Shown: positions 9,675 through 18,284 of the stretch, piece after piece
Layout of the letters: each line of letters opens with the position of its first letter
Numbering within the stretch: the first letter of the stretch is position 1
DNA from: Balneolaceae bacterium
Lineage (GTDB): Bacteria; Bacteroidota; Rhodothermia; Balneolales; Balneolaceae
Direction: 5' to 3'
NCBI GenBank assembly: GCA_006969905.1
Contig: CP030887.1
Coordinates: 62,001-126,000, forward strand
DNA length: 64,000 bases
Notes under the pieces: model-generated
What the model saw: the letters and a program-made list of their open reading frames with translations, nothing else
What the model was told of the DNA's origin: nothing
The model's database searches: none
Program-made: the position numbers and the translations under genes

Positions 9675-11912
9675 CTAAACCCCCATCGCGTTAGGAATTA
9701 CATTCTCATAAATTTCTTTCATGTCGGTTACTTCCAGTTCCCCAATGCCTTCCAGGTTCAGCTTTGTACCAACAACTTCTCCAACATTTAGAATGGGTAC
9801 CCCGGCATCCTTAAAGTGAGCCTGTGCCTTTTCCAGGTTTTCAGGTTTAACTGTTACAACAACCCCTGATTGTGCCTCACTGAACAGAACTTCGTGCAGC
9901 GAACCTGTAAGCACATCCATATTGACGTTAGCACCTACTCCTCCGAAAATAGCCATTTCCGCAAGCGTTACAGATACCCCCCCATCCGAAATATCATGCG
10001 CGGCTGTAATAAAACCTGTTTTAATAGCTTCCAGTAAACTTTCCTGCAGCTTTACTTCAAAATCAATATCCAGCGCCGGAGCATCACCGGTGGTTAATCC
10101 GTGCACAACTTTTAAGTATTCAGTACCTCCTAACCCTTTACGATCCGCTCCTATATAAAGGATAGCATCCCCTTCCTCTTTAAAATCAGGCGTAGTTGTA
10201 TGGTTTTCCACATCTTCAATTAACCCAAGCATACCAATTATTGGGGTCGGGAAAATGGCTGAGTCAGGATTCTCATTATAAAAACTCACATTACCACCCG
10301 TAACCGGGGTATTCAATGCACGGCATGCATCGCCCATTCCACCTAATGCTTCTTTAAAGGTCCAGTACACTTCCGGCTTATAAGGGTTCCCGAAATTCAG
10401 GCAATTAGTAATTGCCATAGGCTTACCTCCGGAGCAAACTACATTACGTGCTGACTCAACTACCGCTATCTGTCCCCCTCTTCGCGGATTCAAATATACA
10501 TAACGCCCATTACAATCGGTTTTGGCTACAAGCCCACGGTTTGAACCTTTAATCCGGATAACTCCTGAATCGGATGCCCCAGGGTAGTTTACCGTATTGG
10601 TGCGTACTGAAGTATCGTACTGTTCATATACCCACTTTTTAGAAGCTATATTTGGTGAGTTCAGCAACTTCTTAAGTGTTTCAATATGATCGTTGGGGTG
10701 ATCAAGACTCTCAATATCAAAGTTCTGAGTCTTTTCCAGGTATCCCGGCTCTTTGGTTTCCCTTATATATTGTGGCGCACCGCCTCCCAGAACCAAATGT
10801 TCTGCAGGAATATCCGCTTTTACCTGTCCATCTTTTTTGTACGTTACCCGATCAGTATCTACCACTTCGCCAATCACAACTCCGTGGAGATCCCACTTCT
10901 CGTACACATTAATTACTTCTTGTTCCCTGCCCTTTTCAGCAACAATCAACATACGTTCCTGGCTCTCCGAGAGCAGTAACTCATAAGCTGTCATTCCCGG
11001 TTCACGTGCAGGTACTTTATCCAGGTCAATTAACATACCTTGCCCACCCTTTGCGGTCATTTCACTGGTTGAGCAGGCAATACCTGCAGCACCCATATCC
11101 TGCATACCTACAACGGCTCCTGTTTTGAGTACTTCGAGGCTTGCCTCCAGCAATAATTTCTCTGTAAAGGGATCACCCACCTGAACACTGGGCCTTTTTG
11201 CTTCACTTTCTTCACTGATTTCTTCTGAAGCAAAAGTAGCTCCATGAATCCCATCCCTACCTGTGCTGGCACCTACAATAATTACCGGATTACCTAATCC
11301 TTCTGAAATAGCTGAAACCGTTTTGCCTGCCTCCACTAAGCCAATACTCATGGCGTTTACCAGTGGGTTACCTTCGTAACTCTCATCGAAACAAACCTCA
11401 CCCCCTATTACCGGGATACCAAAAGAGTTTCCATAATCGCCAATACCACGAACTACCCCATCCAACAAAAACCGAACACGAGGATTTTCCATACTACCAA
11501 AGCGAAGCGAATTCAAGCTGGCCACCGGACGGGCACCCATGGTAAAAATGTCTCTGTGAATTCCTCCCACTCCTGTTGCCGCTCCCTGGTAAGGCTCGAC
11601 TGCCGATGGGTGATTGTGGCTCTCGATTTTAAATGCACAACCCATTCCCTCCCCGATGTCTACCAAACCGGCATTTTCCTCTCCGGCACCTACCAGTAAA
11701 TGTTCCCCTTCCCTGGGAAGTTTCTTTAACTCAACAATTGAGTTCTTATAAGAACAATGCTCGCTCCACATTACCGAATAAACACCCAGCTCGGTAAAAG
11801 TAGGAACCCGGCCTAACCGGTTTTTAATCATTTTAAATTCTTCTTCATTAAGTCCATGTTCGAGCGCAAGCTCTAAGTTTACTTCTGGTTCCTGAATGGT
11901 TGTTTGAGCCAT
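9675..11912 (-). CDS. purL: Phosphoribosylformylglycinamidine synthase subunit PurL
   Basis: This is the synthetase subunit of the fourth step of purine biosynthesis, which converts FGAR to FGAM using ATP and ammonia delivered from the separate glutaminase PurQ. The 745-residue length marks the small, three-subunit (PurS/PurL/PurQ) type rather than the roughly 1300-residue fused form. Visible signatures are [11 protein letters not shown], the ligand-binding [24 protein letters not shown], and [16 protein letters not shown] in the first AIRS-like half, then [15 protein letters not shown] in the second. purQ and purS are not in the window. It is monocistronic here. Confidence 0.97.
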   Translation of the reverse strand: MAQTTIQEPEVNLELALEHGLNEEEFKMIKNRLGRVPTFTELGVYSVMWSEHCSYKNSIVELKKLPREGEHLLVGAGEENAGLVDIGEGMGCAFKIESHNHPSAVEPYQGAATGVGGIHRDIFTMGARPVASLNSLRFGSMENPRVRFLLDGVVRGIGDYGNSFGIPVIGGEVCFDESYEGNPLVNAMSIGLVEAGKTVSAISEGLGNPVIIVGASTGRDGIHGATFASEEISEESEAKRPSVQVGDPFTEKLLLEASLEVLKTGAVVGMQDMGAAGIACSTSEMTAKGGQGMLIDLDKVPAREPGMTAYELLLSESQERMLIVAEKGREQEVINVYEKWDLHGVVIGEVVDTDRVTYKKDGQVKADIPAEHLVLGGGAPQYIRETKEPGYLEKTQNFDIESLDHPNDHIETLKKLLNSPNIASKKWVYEQYDTSVRTNTVNYPGASDSGVIRIKGSNRGLVAKTDCNGRYVYLNPRRGGQIAVVESARNVVCSGGKPMAITNCLNFGNPYKPEVYWTFKEALGGMGDACRALNTPVTGGNVSFYNENPDSAIFPTPIIGMLGLIEDVENHTTTPDFKEEGDAILYIGADRKGLGGTEYLKVVHGLTTGDAPALDIDFEVKLQESLLEAIKTGFITAAHDISDGGVSVTLAEMAIFGGVGANVNMDVLTGSLHEVLFSEAQSGVVVTVKPENLEKAQAHFKDAGVPILNVGEVVGTKLNLEGIGELEVTDMKEIYENVIPNAMGV

Positions 11913-12086
11913 GAAAGGGATGCCTTGAATGTTTCAATTAAAAGGACAAAGGTACAAGGAATTTCAAATAAATGGTGGAGATGTTTTCCACTCTTATTCC
12001 ACATAGTGAATAAAGCTAAACCAGAACTAAGTCAAAAAAATTTAAATAATACCCGACAGAACATTGCATCTCTTTTTTAATGTTCT

Positions 12087-12128
12087 TAAAATCTAATATC
12101 GATATTCGAATATCGATATTAGATTTTA
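12087..12128. promoter_or_regulatory. Perfect 42-bp palindrome before the Rrf2 regulator (probable operator)
   Basis: The 42 bases read identically on both strands, centred between 12107 and 12108. The core is two copies of the self-palindromic 12-mer AATATCGATATT (12096-12107 region and 12108-12119 region) separated by CG, flanked by TAAAATCT and its complement. It ends 10 bp before the ATG of the Rrf2 gene, so a bound protein would block initiation. Autoregulation by the Rrf2 protein is the simplest reading. Confidence 0.75.
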
Positions 12129-12138
12129 GAATCCTACT

Positions 12139-12591
12139 ATGAAACTAGTCTCGCAAGGCGCTCAATACGCAATCTCTGCAATTATTGCTTTATCTAAAAG
12201 TCCGCAAAAGGTTATTGCTGCTTCAGAGTTGGCACGTTCATTAAACTGTCCCGCAGCCTATCTCTCACAAATTCTTTCGAAATTAAAACAACCGGGCATT
12301 CTGAATTCTCAAAGGGGTCTGAATGGCGGAGTCTACTTGGCTAAAGAACTTCATGAAATTTCAGTATATGAAGTAGTAGCTGCTATTGATGGTGAAGCAT
12401 TTTTTTCTGCTTGTTTTATGGGTATTGAAGGATGCGGACATATAGAACCATGCCCTTTTCATACGTTTTGGTCAGCTGAGCGTGAAAAAATCAAAGAATG
12501 GCTACAATCTACTACCTTTGCCGATGCCGACCACTTAATGACCCAGGCCTGGTTTGATCAACGCCTTTCATTTACTAATGGGGTGCATTAA
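12139..12591 (+). CDS. Rrf2-family transcriptional regulator with putative Fe-S ligands
   Basis: This is a 150-residue Rrf2/IscR-type DNA-binding regulator. It has an N-terminal winged helix (SQGAQYAISAIIALS, then the recognition region AAYLSQILSKL and wing RGLNGGVYLA) and, near residues 92-105, cysteines spaced C92-x6-C99-x5-C105. These match the Fe-S ligand zone of IscR (C92, C98, C104) and NsrR. It probably senses oxygen, NO or Fe-S status. It starts the cbb3 oxidase locus, three bases before ccoI, with a 42-bp perfect palindrome just upstream. I infer that it controls itself and the oxidase genes. It is not clearly IscR, since no isc/suf genes are adjacent. Confidence 0.9.
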   Translation: MKLVSQGAQYAISAIIALSKSPQKVIAASELARSLNCPAAYLSQILSKLKQPGILNSQRGLNGGVYLAKELHEISVYEVVAAIDGEAFFSACFMGIEGCGHIEPCPFHTFWSAEREKIKEWLQSTTFADADHLMTQAWFDQRLSFTNGVH

Positions 12592-12594
12592 TCT

Positions 12595-15039
12595 ATGAAC
12601 AAAGCCGCCACTCTACAAGAAACTACTTGCTACCATTGTGGCGAACCTTGCCTGAGCGGTGAGATTGAAGCTCATGACAAATCCTTTTGCTGTGAAGGGT
12701 GCAAAAATGTCTATTCATTATTGAATAGCAATGACTTGTGCTCCTATTATGAATTGGATGAAAACCCGGGGCGTACCATTGCTGTCGGGCTTGAGCGTAA
12801 ACGATTCGACTACCTGACTGACCAGGACGTACAGCATAAGCTTATTGATTTCAAAAGCGAGAAAACGGCATCTGTTACTTTCTTTATCCCAAATATTCAT
12901 TGTACTTCGTGTGTTTGGTTGCTTGAGAACCTCCAAAAACTTGATGAAGGTATTCTACAGGGAACCGTGAACTTCCTAAAAAGAACACTCACTCTTCTTT
13001 ATAATCCTTCAACAACTGATCTTCGAAATATTGTCGAGCTCCTGACCACTATTGGTTATGAACCTGATTTGAAGCTTGATAAATTAAATTCGGCTAAGCC
13101 TTCATCTATACAAAGAGGTTTATGGCTTAAGCTGGGAGTAGCAGGCTTTTCCTTCGGTAATATTATGCTGTTCAGTTTTCCTGAATACCTGAACATGTCG
13201 GAGGCTGATTCAGTTGAAACGTTTAAGATTTTCTTCGGGGCACTAAATATTGCTTTGGCCCTTCCTGTTTTGATTTACAGCAGCAGTGATTATTTGAAAT
13301 CAGCCTGGGCTGCTATCTCGCAAAAAGGAATTAACCTGGATGTACCTATCACCATTGGCATCCTTGCTCTGTTTGGAAGAAGCCTGTATGAAATACTGAG
13401 TGGTACCGGAGCCGGGTACTTCGATTCTTTTACCGGTTTTATTTTCTTCCTGCTGATCGGTAAAGTGGTTCAAAAGAAAACTTTTGACCGGCTTTCTTTT
13501 GACCGGGATTATAAATCGTACATTCCTATCTCGGTAATGCGCCTTATCAACGGTGGAGAAGAATCCGTTCCTGTAAGCAAGCTTGAGATTGGTGATCGTA
13601 TCATTATCAGAAACCAGGAGCTGATCCCTGTTGATTCTGTTTTGGAATCGGAGATGGCTTTAATTGATTACAGCTTTATAACGGGAGAATCAGTCCCTGT
13701 AAAAGCTACTAAGGGCAGCCCTGTTTTTGCTGGCGGAAAGATTGCAGGACAATATGCTGAAATGCTGGTTACCAAAAAGGTTGAACAAAGTTATTTAACG
13801 AGCCTTTGGGAAAATGAGTCGTTCTCTGATGCACATAGTGAGAAAAAAATTACCGGCTTTGCTGACCGGATTAGTCCTTATTTCACTTATACAGTACTTG
13901 TAATTGCAGTCCTTTCATGCATCATCTGGTTGCAGATCGATCCTTCTAAAGCCTTCACTATTTTTACAGCTGTACTCATTGTTGCCTGCCCTTGTGCATT
14001 GGCTCTCTCTACTCCTTTTACGCTCGGCTCATCGGTGAATATTCTCTCAATGAATGGGCTTTATATCAGGAATACAGATATAGTTGAAGGGCTTTCAAAG
14101 GTTGATACCATTGTTTTTGACAAAACAGGAACCATAACAGAATCGGAACAAGCATTACTACGATTTAAAGGAAAGGATTTAAGTAAAGATGAACTTGATC
14201 TCGTTAAATCAGTTTGTAGGGCTTCTATTCATCCGCTGAGTAAAAAAATATTCAGCCATCTGGCAAGTCACCAGTTGGTAGAACTTACCTCTTATCAAGA
14301 AATACCGGGAAAAGGAATCACTGCGAGGCGAAACGGACAAACCCTGGTTTTGGGAAGCCGTGGTTTTGTAATTGAACAAAGCCTGCTCCAACCCGAATCC
14401 CTTCCAAAAAAAGATAGTATTGGTTCCCAGGTACACATTGTAATCAATGATGAGTATAAAGGGTTTTTCGAATTTCAGAATCAACCCAGGGAAGGCATCG
14501 CTGAGCTGATCCATCGCTTCAAAAAGACGTATCGCACTTATTTACTATCGGGAGATAATGAGAAAGAAGGCCAAAAATTTGCAGGCTTATTTGGTGGATG
14601 GACAAATATGTATTTCGACCAGTCTCCACAGCAGAAGTTAAGTTTTATCGAAAATCTTACAAGTCAGGGCAATCACGTAGTTATGGTTGGGGATGGTCTC
14701 AACGATGCCGGGGCGCTTCAAAAAAGCAATTTTGGCATTGCCCTTTCGGATGATATGAGTTCATTTTCTCCTGCTTGCGATGCCATATTAGATGGGAATG
14801 AACTCAAAAACCTGGATCAGTTTATCCAGTTCGGTAAGGTTTCGATGAATATCATATTGGCAAGTTTTGGGTTGTCTCTCCTGTACAACTTAACCGGGTT
14901 GGGCTTTGCAGTTACCGGGCACCTTTCGCCTTTGGTTGCCGCTATTATAATGCCCCTCAGTTCCATAAGTGTTATGGTTTTCACTTCACTTGCTACAAGA
15001 ATAAAAGCAAAAAAAATGGGGCTTCGAATATGGGTGTAA
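12595..15039 (+). CDS. ccoI: Copper-transporting P1B-type ATPase for cbb3 assembly (CcoI/FixI)
   Basis: This inner-membrane ATPase exports copper for insertion into the cbb3 oxidase CuB site. The 814 residues begin with a cysteine-rich metal-binding domain (CYHCGEPC at 12-19, CCEGC at 32-36), then an HMA domain with CTSC at 103-106. These are followed by transmembrane helices, the actuator TGES, the ion-site CPC in ACPCALALSTP near residue 465, the phosphorylation motif DKTGT near 508 and GDGLNDAGAL in the P-domain. The N-terminal extra domain is the usual CcoI form in this group. It overlaps ccoS by 10 bp, so the two are translationally coupled. Confidence 0.94.
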   Translation: MNKAATLQETTCYHCGEPCLSGEIEAHDKSFCCEGCKNVYSLLNSNDLCSYYELDENPGRTIAVGLERKRFDYLTDQDVQHKLIDFKSEKTASVTFFIPNIHCTSCVWLLENLQKLDEGILQGTVNFLKRTLTLLYNPSTTDLRNIVELLTTIGYEPDLKLDKLNSAKPSSIQRGLWLKLGVAGFSFGNIMLFSFPEYLNMSEADSVETFKIFFGALNIALALPVLIYSSSDYLKSAWAAISQKGINLDVPITIGILALFGRSLYEILSGTGAGYFDSFTGFIFFLLIGKVVQKKTFDRLSFDRDYKSYIPISVMRLINGGEESVPVSKLEIGDRIIIRNQELIPVDSVLESEMALIDYSFITGESVPVKATKGSPVFAGGKIAGQYAEMLVTKKVEQSYLTSLWENESFSDAHSEKKITGFADRISPYFTYTVLVIAVLSCIIWLQIDPSKAFTIFTAVLIVACPCALALSTPFTLGSSVNILSMNGLYIRNTDIVEGLSKVDTIVFDKTGTITESEQALLRFKGKDLSKDELDLVKSVCRASIHPLSKKIFSHLASHQLVELTSYQEIPGKGITARRNGQTLVLGSRGFVIEQSLLQPESLPKKDSIGSQVHIVINDEYKGFFEFQNQPREGIAELIHRFKKTYRTYLLSGDNEKEGQKFAGLFGGWTNMYFDQSPQQKLSFIENLTSQGNHVVMVGDGLNDAGALQKSNFGIALSDDMSSFSPACDAILDGNELKNLDQFIQFGKVSMNIILASFGLSLLYNLTGLGFAVTGHLSPLVAAIIMPLSSISVMVFTSLATRIKAKKMGLRIWV

Positions 15040-15215
15040 TCTTTTTCCTGATAGTATTCAGTCTCTTCGTGGCATTGGTATTTTTGGGTGCCTTCTTCTG
15101 GGCAGTAAAATCGGGGCAGTTTGATGATTCCTACACCCCTTCTGTACGAATGCTTTTCGATGACAAAAAATCTTCACACAATAACAAAACACTAACTAAT
15201 AAACGGGATGCGTAA
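15030..15215 (+). CDS. ccoS: cbb3-type oxidase assembly protein CcoS
   Basis: A 61-residue protein with a single N-terminal membrane helix (IFFLIVFSLFVALVFLGAFFWAV) followed by KSGQFDD, the signature of CcoS, which is needed to place haem and copper in the cbb3 catalytic subunit. The start overlaps the end of ccoI by 10 bp, and its TAA shares one base with the ATG of ccoNO (TAATG), showing tight coupling. The C-terminal tail is longer than the minimal family form, with a basic, Asn-rich end. Confidence 0.93.
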   Translation: MGVIFFLIVFSLFVALVFLGAFFWAVKSGQFDDSYTPSVRMLFDDKKSSHNNKTLTNKRDA

Positions 15216-17401
15216 TGTCAGTAGATACTTTTCATTATGACAACAAAATTGTTCGCAATTTTGGAGTAGCTACGATGATCTGGGGAATTATTGGGTTCCT
15301 CGTTGGTCTTATCGTTGCTCTCAAATTTATATGGCCGGATTTTCTCGGCTTTATACCAGAACTATCCTTTGGCCGCATACGGCCTCTGCATACCAATGCA
15401 GTAATCTTCGCTTTCGCGGGTAACGCTATATTTTACGGGGTGTACTACTCGCTGCCGCGGCTTTGTAAAGCCTCTATGTGGAGCGATTTACTTAGTAAAA
15501 TCCATTTTTGGGGATGGCAGGCAATCATTCTTTCAGCAGTTGCTACACTTCCTTTTGGGATTACTACGAGTAAAGAGTATGCAGAACTTGAATGGCCTAT
15601 TGACATCGCCATCACACTCATCTGGGTTGTATTTGGCCTTAACATGATGATGACGATTCTCAAAAGAAGAGAAAAGCATATTTATGTAGCTATCTGGTTC
15701 TACATTGCAACTTTTGTAACCGTAGCGGTACTTCATGTAGTTAACTCTTTCGAGGTTCCCGCTACTTTCCTTAAATCTTACCCGATATACGCCGGGGTAC
15801 AGGATGCGCTGGTTCAGTGGTGGTATGGCCACAATGCAGTGGCATTCTTCCTTACCACTCCTTTCCTGGGTATTATGTATTACTTCATTCCTAAGGCCGC
15901 AAATCGACCTATTTTCTCCTACAGATTATCGATTGTTCACTTCTGGTCATTAATCTTTATTTATATCTGGGCCGGCCCTCACCACTTACTTTATACTGCG
16001 CTTCCCGGTTGGGCTCAGGCATTGGGCACAGTATTCAGTTTAATGCTGATCGCGCCTTCATGGGGTGGTATGTTAAACGGTTTATTAACTCTGAGGGGAG
16101 CATGGGATCGTGTCCGGGAAGACCCGGTTCTCAAATTCCTTGTGGTTGGTGTTACTGCCTACGGTATGGTAACCTTTGAAGGCCCAATGCTTTCTTTAGC
16201 CAATGTAAATGCAATCGCTCATTACTCTGACTATATAATTGGTCACGTACACAATGGAGCGTTATTGTGGAATGGTGGTTTAGCCTTTGCTATGCTTTAC
16301 TACATCACTCCTCGTATTTATAAAACCGAGTTATTCTCAAGGAAGCTGGCCAATATCCACTTCTGGTTTGCTACATTAGGTGCCATATTCTACGTAATCC
16401 CCATGTACTGGGGTGGTATCACTCAAAGTTTGATGTGGAAAGACTTCACCGATCAAGGTCTTTTAACTTATCCAAACTTCCTTGAAACTGTAGTACAGAT
16501 TGTTCCAATGTATGCTCTTAGAGCCTTTGGCGGAACATTGTTCATCATTGGTGCTGTAGTGGGTATGTACAACGTATTTAAAACGGCTGCACAGGGTTCA
16601 CTTAATAGCCAGGAAGAAGCACAAGCTCCGGCTCTGGCGGAACATGGTGATGAGTCGAAAGACAAGTGGCACCGTAAATTGGAAGGCCGTCCATTTAAGT
16701 TCACTCTTTTTGTAGTTATATCTATCCTGATTGGAGGTATTGTAGAATACATGCCTACTGCTCTGGTCGATTCAAATATTCCAACCATTGAAAGTGTACA
16801 GCCATACACTGCCCTGGAAGTGGAAGGGCGTGATATTTATATCTCTGAAGGCTGTAATAACTGTCACTCTCAAATGATCCGTCCATTCCGCTCAGAAACC
16901 GAGCGCTATGGCGAGTACTCAAAAGCCGGGGAGTTTGTTTACGACCATCCATTCTTATGGGGTTCTAAACGTACCGGCCCAGACTTGCACCGAATTGGAG
17001 GAAAATATCCCGATTCATGGCATTTACGCCACATGTACGATCCTAACTCAACCTCACCTGGTTCTATAATGCCAGCATATCCATGGTTGTTGACAAAAGA
17101 AATGGATATGGAAACTATGCCAAACAGAATAGAAGCATTAACCACAGTGGGTGTTCCGTATTCTCCCCGTTATCCTGAGTATGCCATTGAAGATATGAAG
17201 GCGCAAGCTGAGCGTATTACCAATGGACTTCGTGAAAATGGCTTCGGTACCATTGAAGGAATCGAGATTACTTCAGACAAGCAGATTATAGCACTTATTG
17301 CTTACCTGCAACGATTGGGAACTGATATTAAAGGAGATAATGATCCGTTTGCAGACCTCCCATCAAGCAAAAAACTCTCACCTGTAATTATGGAGAAATG
17401 A
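15215..17401 (+). CDS. ccoNO: Fused cbb3 cytochrome c oxidase subunits I and II (CcoN-CcoO)
   Basis: This is the catalytic core of a high-affinity, proton-pumping terminal oxidase. Residues 1 to about 480 form CcoN, with multiple transmembrane helices and haem/copper histidine segments such as RPLHTNAVIFAF, VQWWYGHNAVAFF, GPHHLLYT and YIIGHVHNGALLWNG. After a helix around residues 490-512, the CcoO part carries one c-type haem site, CNNCH near residue 547, followed by SQMIRPFRSETERYGEYS and a distal methionine region (GSIMPAYPWLL). Fusion of N and O in one 728-residue chain is common in Bacteroidota. It is the third gene of the ccoI operon. Confidence 0.97.
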   Translation: MSVDTFHYDNKIVRNFGVATMIWGIIGFLVGLIVALKFIWPDFLGFIPELSFGRIRPLHTNAVIFAFAGNAIFYGVYYSLPRLCKASMWSDLLSKIHFWGWQAIILSAVATLPFGITTSKEYAELEWPIDIAITLIWVVFGLNMMMTILKRREKHIYVAIWFYIATFVTVAVLHVVNSFEVPATFLKSYPIYAGVQDALVQWWYGHNAVAFFLTTPFLGIMYYFIPKAANRPIFSYRLSIVHFWSLIFIYIWAGPHHLLYTALPGWAQALGTVFSLMLIAPSWGGMLNGLLTLRGAWDRVREDPVLKFLVVGVTAYGMVTFEGPMLSLANVNAIAHYSDYIIGHVHNGALLWNGGLAFAMLYYITPRIYKTELFSRKLANIHFWFATLGAIFYVIPMYWGGITQSLMWKDFTDQGLLTYPNFLETVVQIVPMYALRAFGGTLFIIGAVVGMYNVFKTAAQGSLNSQEEAQAPALAEHGDESKDKWHRKLEGRPFKFTLFVVISILIGGIVEYMPTALVDSNIPTIESVQPYTALEVEGRDIYISEGCNNCHSQMIRPFRSETERYGEYSKAGEFVYDHPFLWGSKRTGPDLHRIGGKYPDSWHLRHMYDPNSTSPGSIMPAYPWLLTKEMDMETMPNRIEALTTVGVPYSPRYPEYAIEDMKAQAERITNGLRENGFGTIEGIEITSDKQIIALIAYLQRLGTDIKGDNDPFADLPSSKKLSPVIMEK

Positions 17402-17402
17402 G

Positions 17403-17594
17403 ATGTATAAAGAAGTATTAAGATCCATGGAAGGTGTGGAATTATTTCCAAGCATTTCGCTGATCCTCTTTTTTGCTTTCTTCGTGCTGCTGGTCGTATG
17501 GCTGGTTAAGCACGGAAAACATCATTGGGATGATGCCGCAAACCTTCCTTTGGAAGCCAATGACAATCACGAATTTTTAACTAAAGAATCATGA
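17403..17594 (+). CDS. ccoQ: cbb3 oxidase small subunit CcoQ
   Basis: A 63-residue, single-helix membrane protein (SISLILFFAFFVLLVVWLV) followed by a basic, His-containing cytoplasmic tail. Size, topology and position between ccoNO and ccoP identify it as the CcoQ/FixQ-type stabilising subunit. The sequence alone is too short for a firm family match. It begins one base after the ccoNO stop and overlaps ccoP by four bases (ATGA). Confidence 0.87.
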   Translation: MYKEVLRSMEGVELFPSISLILFFAFFVLLVVWLVKHGKHHWDDAANLPLEANDNHEFLTKES

Positions 17595-18184
17595 AAATAT
17601 TAGACGACGAGAAGGATAAACTACTCAATCATGAGTACGATGGTATCAGGGAGTTGGACAATCATATGCCTCTTTGGTGGCTGTGGTTGTTTTATTTCAC
17701 CATCGCATTTGGTGTAGGCTATATGGCTTACTACTACTTGCTTGGCGGGCCAGATCAGCACGAAGAATACGCTATGGAAATGGCGGAAGCAGCCGAAAAA
17801 TTCAAAATGGATGAACCCGAAGAAGGTGCACCTTCTTTTGCATGGGCTTTCAGTGATGATCCCGATGTAATTGCACGAGGCCAGGAAGTCTTCATGGGAA
17901 TGAATAACCTGTGCTTTACCTGCCATGGAAATGCCGGAGAAGGGCTTGTAGGCCCAAACCTCACTGATGATAAATGGATAAGCGGTTGCTCTGCTGAGGC
18001 TATTGCCACAAGTATTATAACCGGTTTCCCGGATAAAGGAATGGTTCCTTATGGAAGCGGGGCACCACTTCCAAATGAAGATGTAAATGCTCTTGTAAGC
18101 TATATCGGTTCTTTGCAAGGTACAAATCCGGCCAATCCAAAGGCTGTGGATGAAGCCCGGGCCGTAGATTGCACAATCGAATAA
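17591..18184 (+). CDS. ccoP: cbb3 oxidase cytochrome c subunit CcoP, single-haem form
   Basis: This membrane-anchored cytochrome c passes electrons to CcoO/CcoN. The 197 residues start with the FixP-type N-terminal segment (YDGIRELDNHMPLWWLWLFYFTIAFGV written in parts), which supplies one membrane helix. One c-haem site, CFTCH at 108-112, follows, and a likely axial Met lies in DKGMVPYG. Textbook proteobacterial CcoP is dihaem (about 300 residues). Only one CxxCH is present here, as I recall for other Bacteroidota. It ends the first cbb3 transcription unit, and a terminator lies 35 bp later. Confidence 0.94.
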   Translation: MKILDDEKDKLLNHEYDGIRELDNHMPLWWLWLFYFTIAFGVGYMAYYYLLGGPDQHEEYAMEMAEAAEKFKMDEPEEGAPSFAWAFSDDPDVIARGQEVFMGMNNLCFTCHGNAGEGLVGPNLTDDKWISGCSAEAIATSIITGFPDKGMVPYGSGAPLPNEDVNALVSYIGSLQGTNPANPKAVDEARAVDCTIE

Positions 18185-18219
18185 ATGATAAATTGAGCTA
18201 TTCATATCAACAAAATAAC

Positions 18220-18252
18220 ACAAGCCTCCTTATATTCAGGAGGCTTGTTTTT
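18220..18252 (+). terminator. Intrinsic terminator between ccoP and ccoG
   Basis: An 11-bp perfect stem (ACAAGCCTCCT at 18220-18230 with its complement at 18238-18248), a 7-nt loop and a T-rich tail (TTTTCTTT) form a standard rho-independent terminator. It separates the oxidase structural genes from ccoG-fixH, which may therefore have their own promoter or receive read-through. Confidence 0.88.
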
Positions 18253-18284
18253 CTTTAACTCAAATCTATTTTGGATCCCAGGTC

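Noticed and set aside
17621-18223. 200-codon open frame on the minus strand opposite ccoP
   Set aside because: It is a shadow of the ccoP coding sequence, with Cys/His/Tyr-rich composition and no domain, and ccoP itself has clear haem and membrane motifs.
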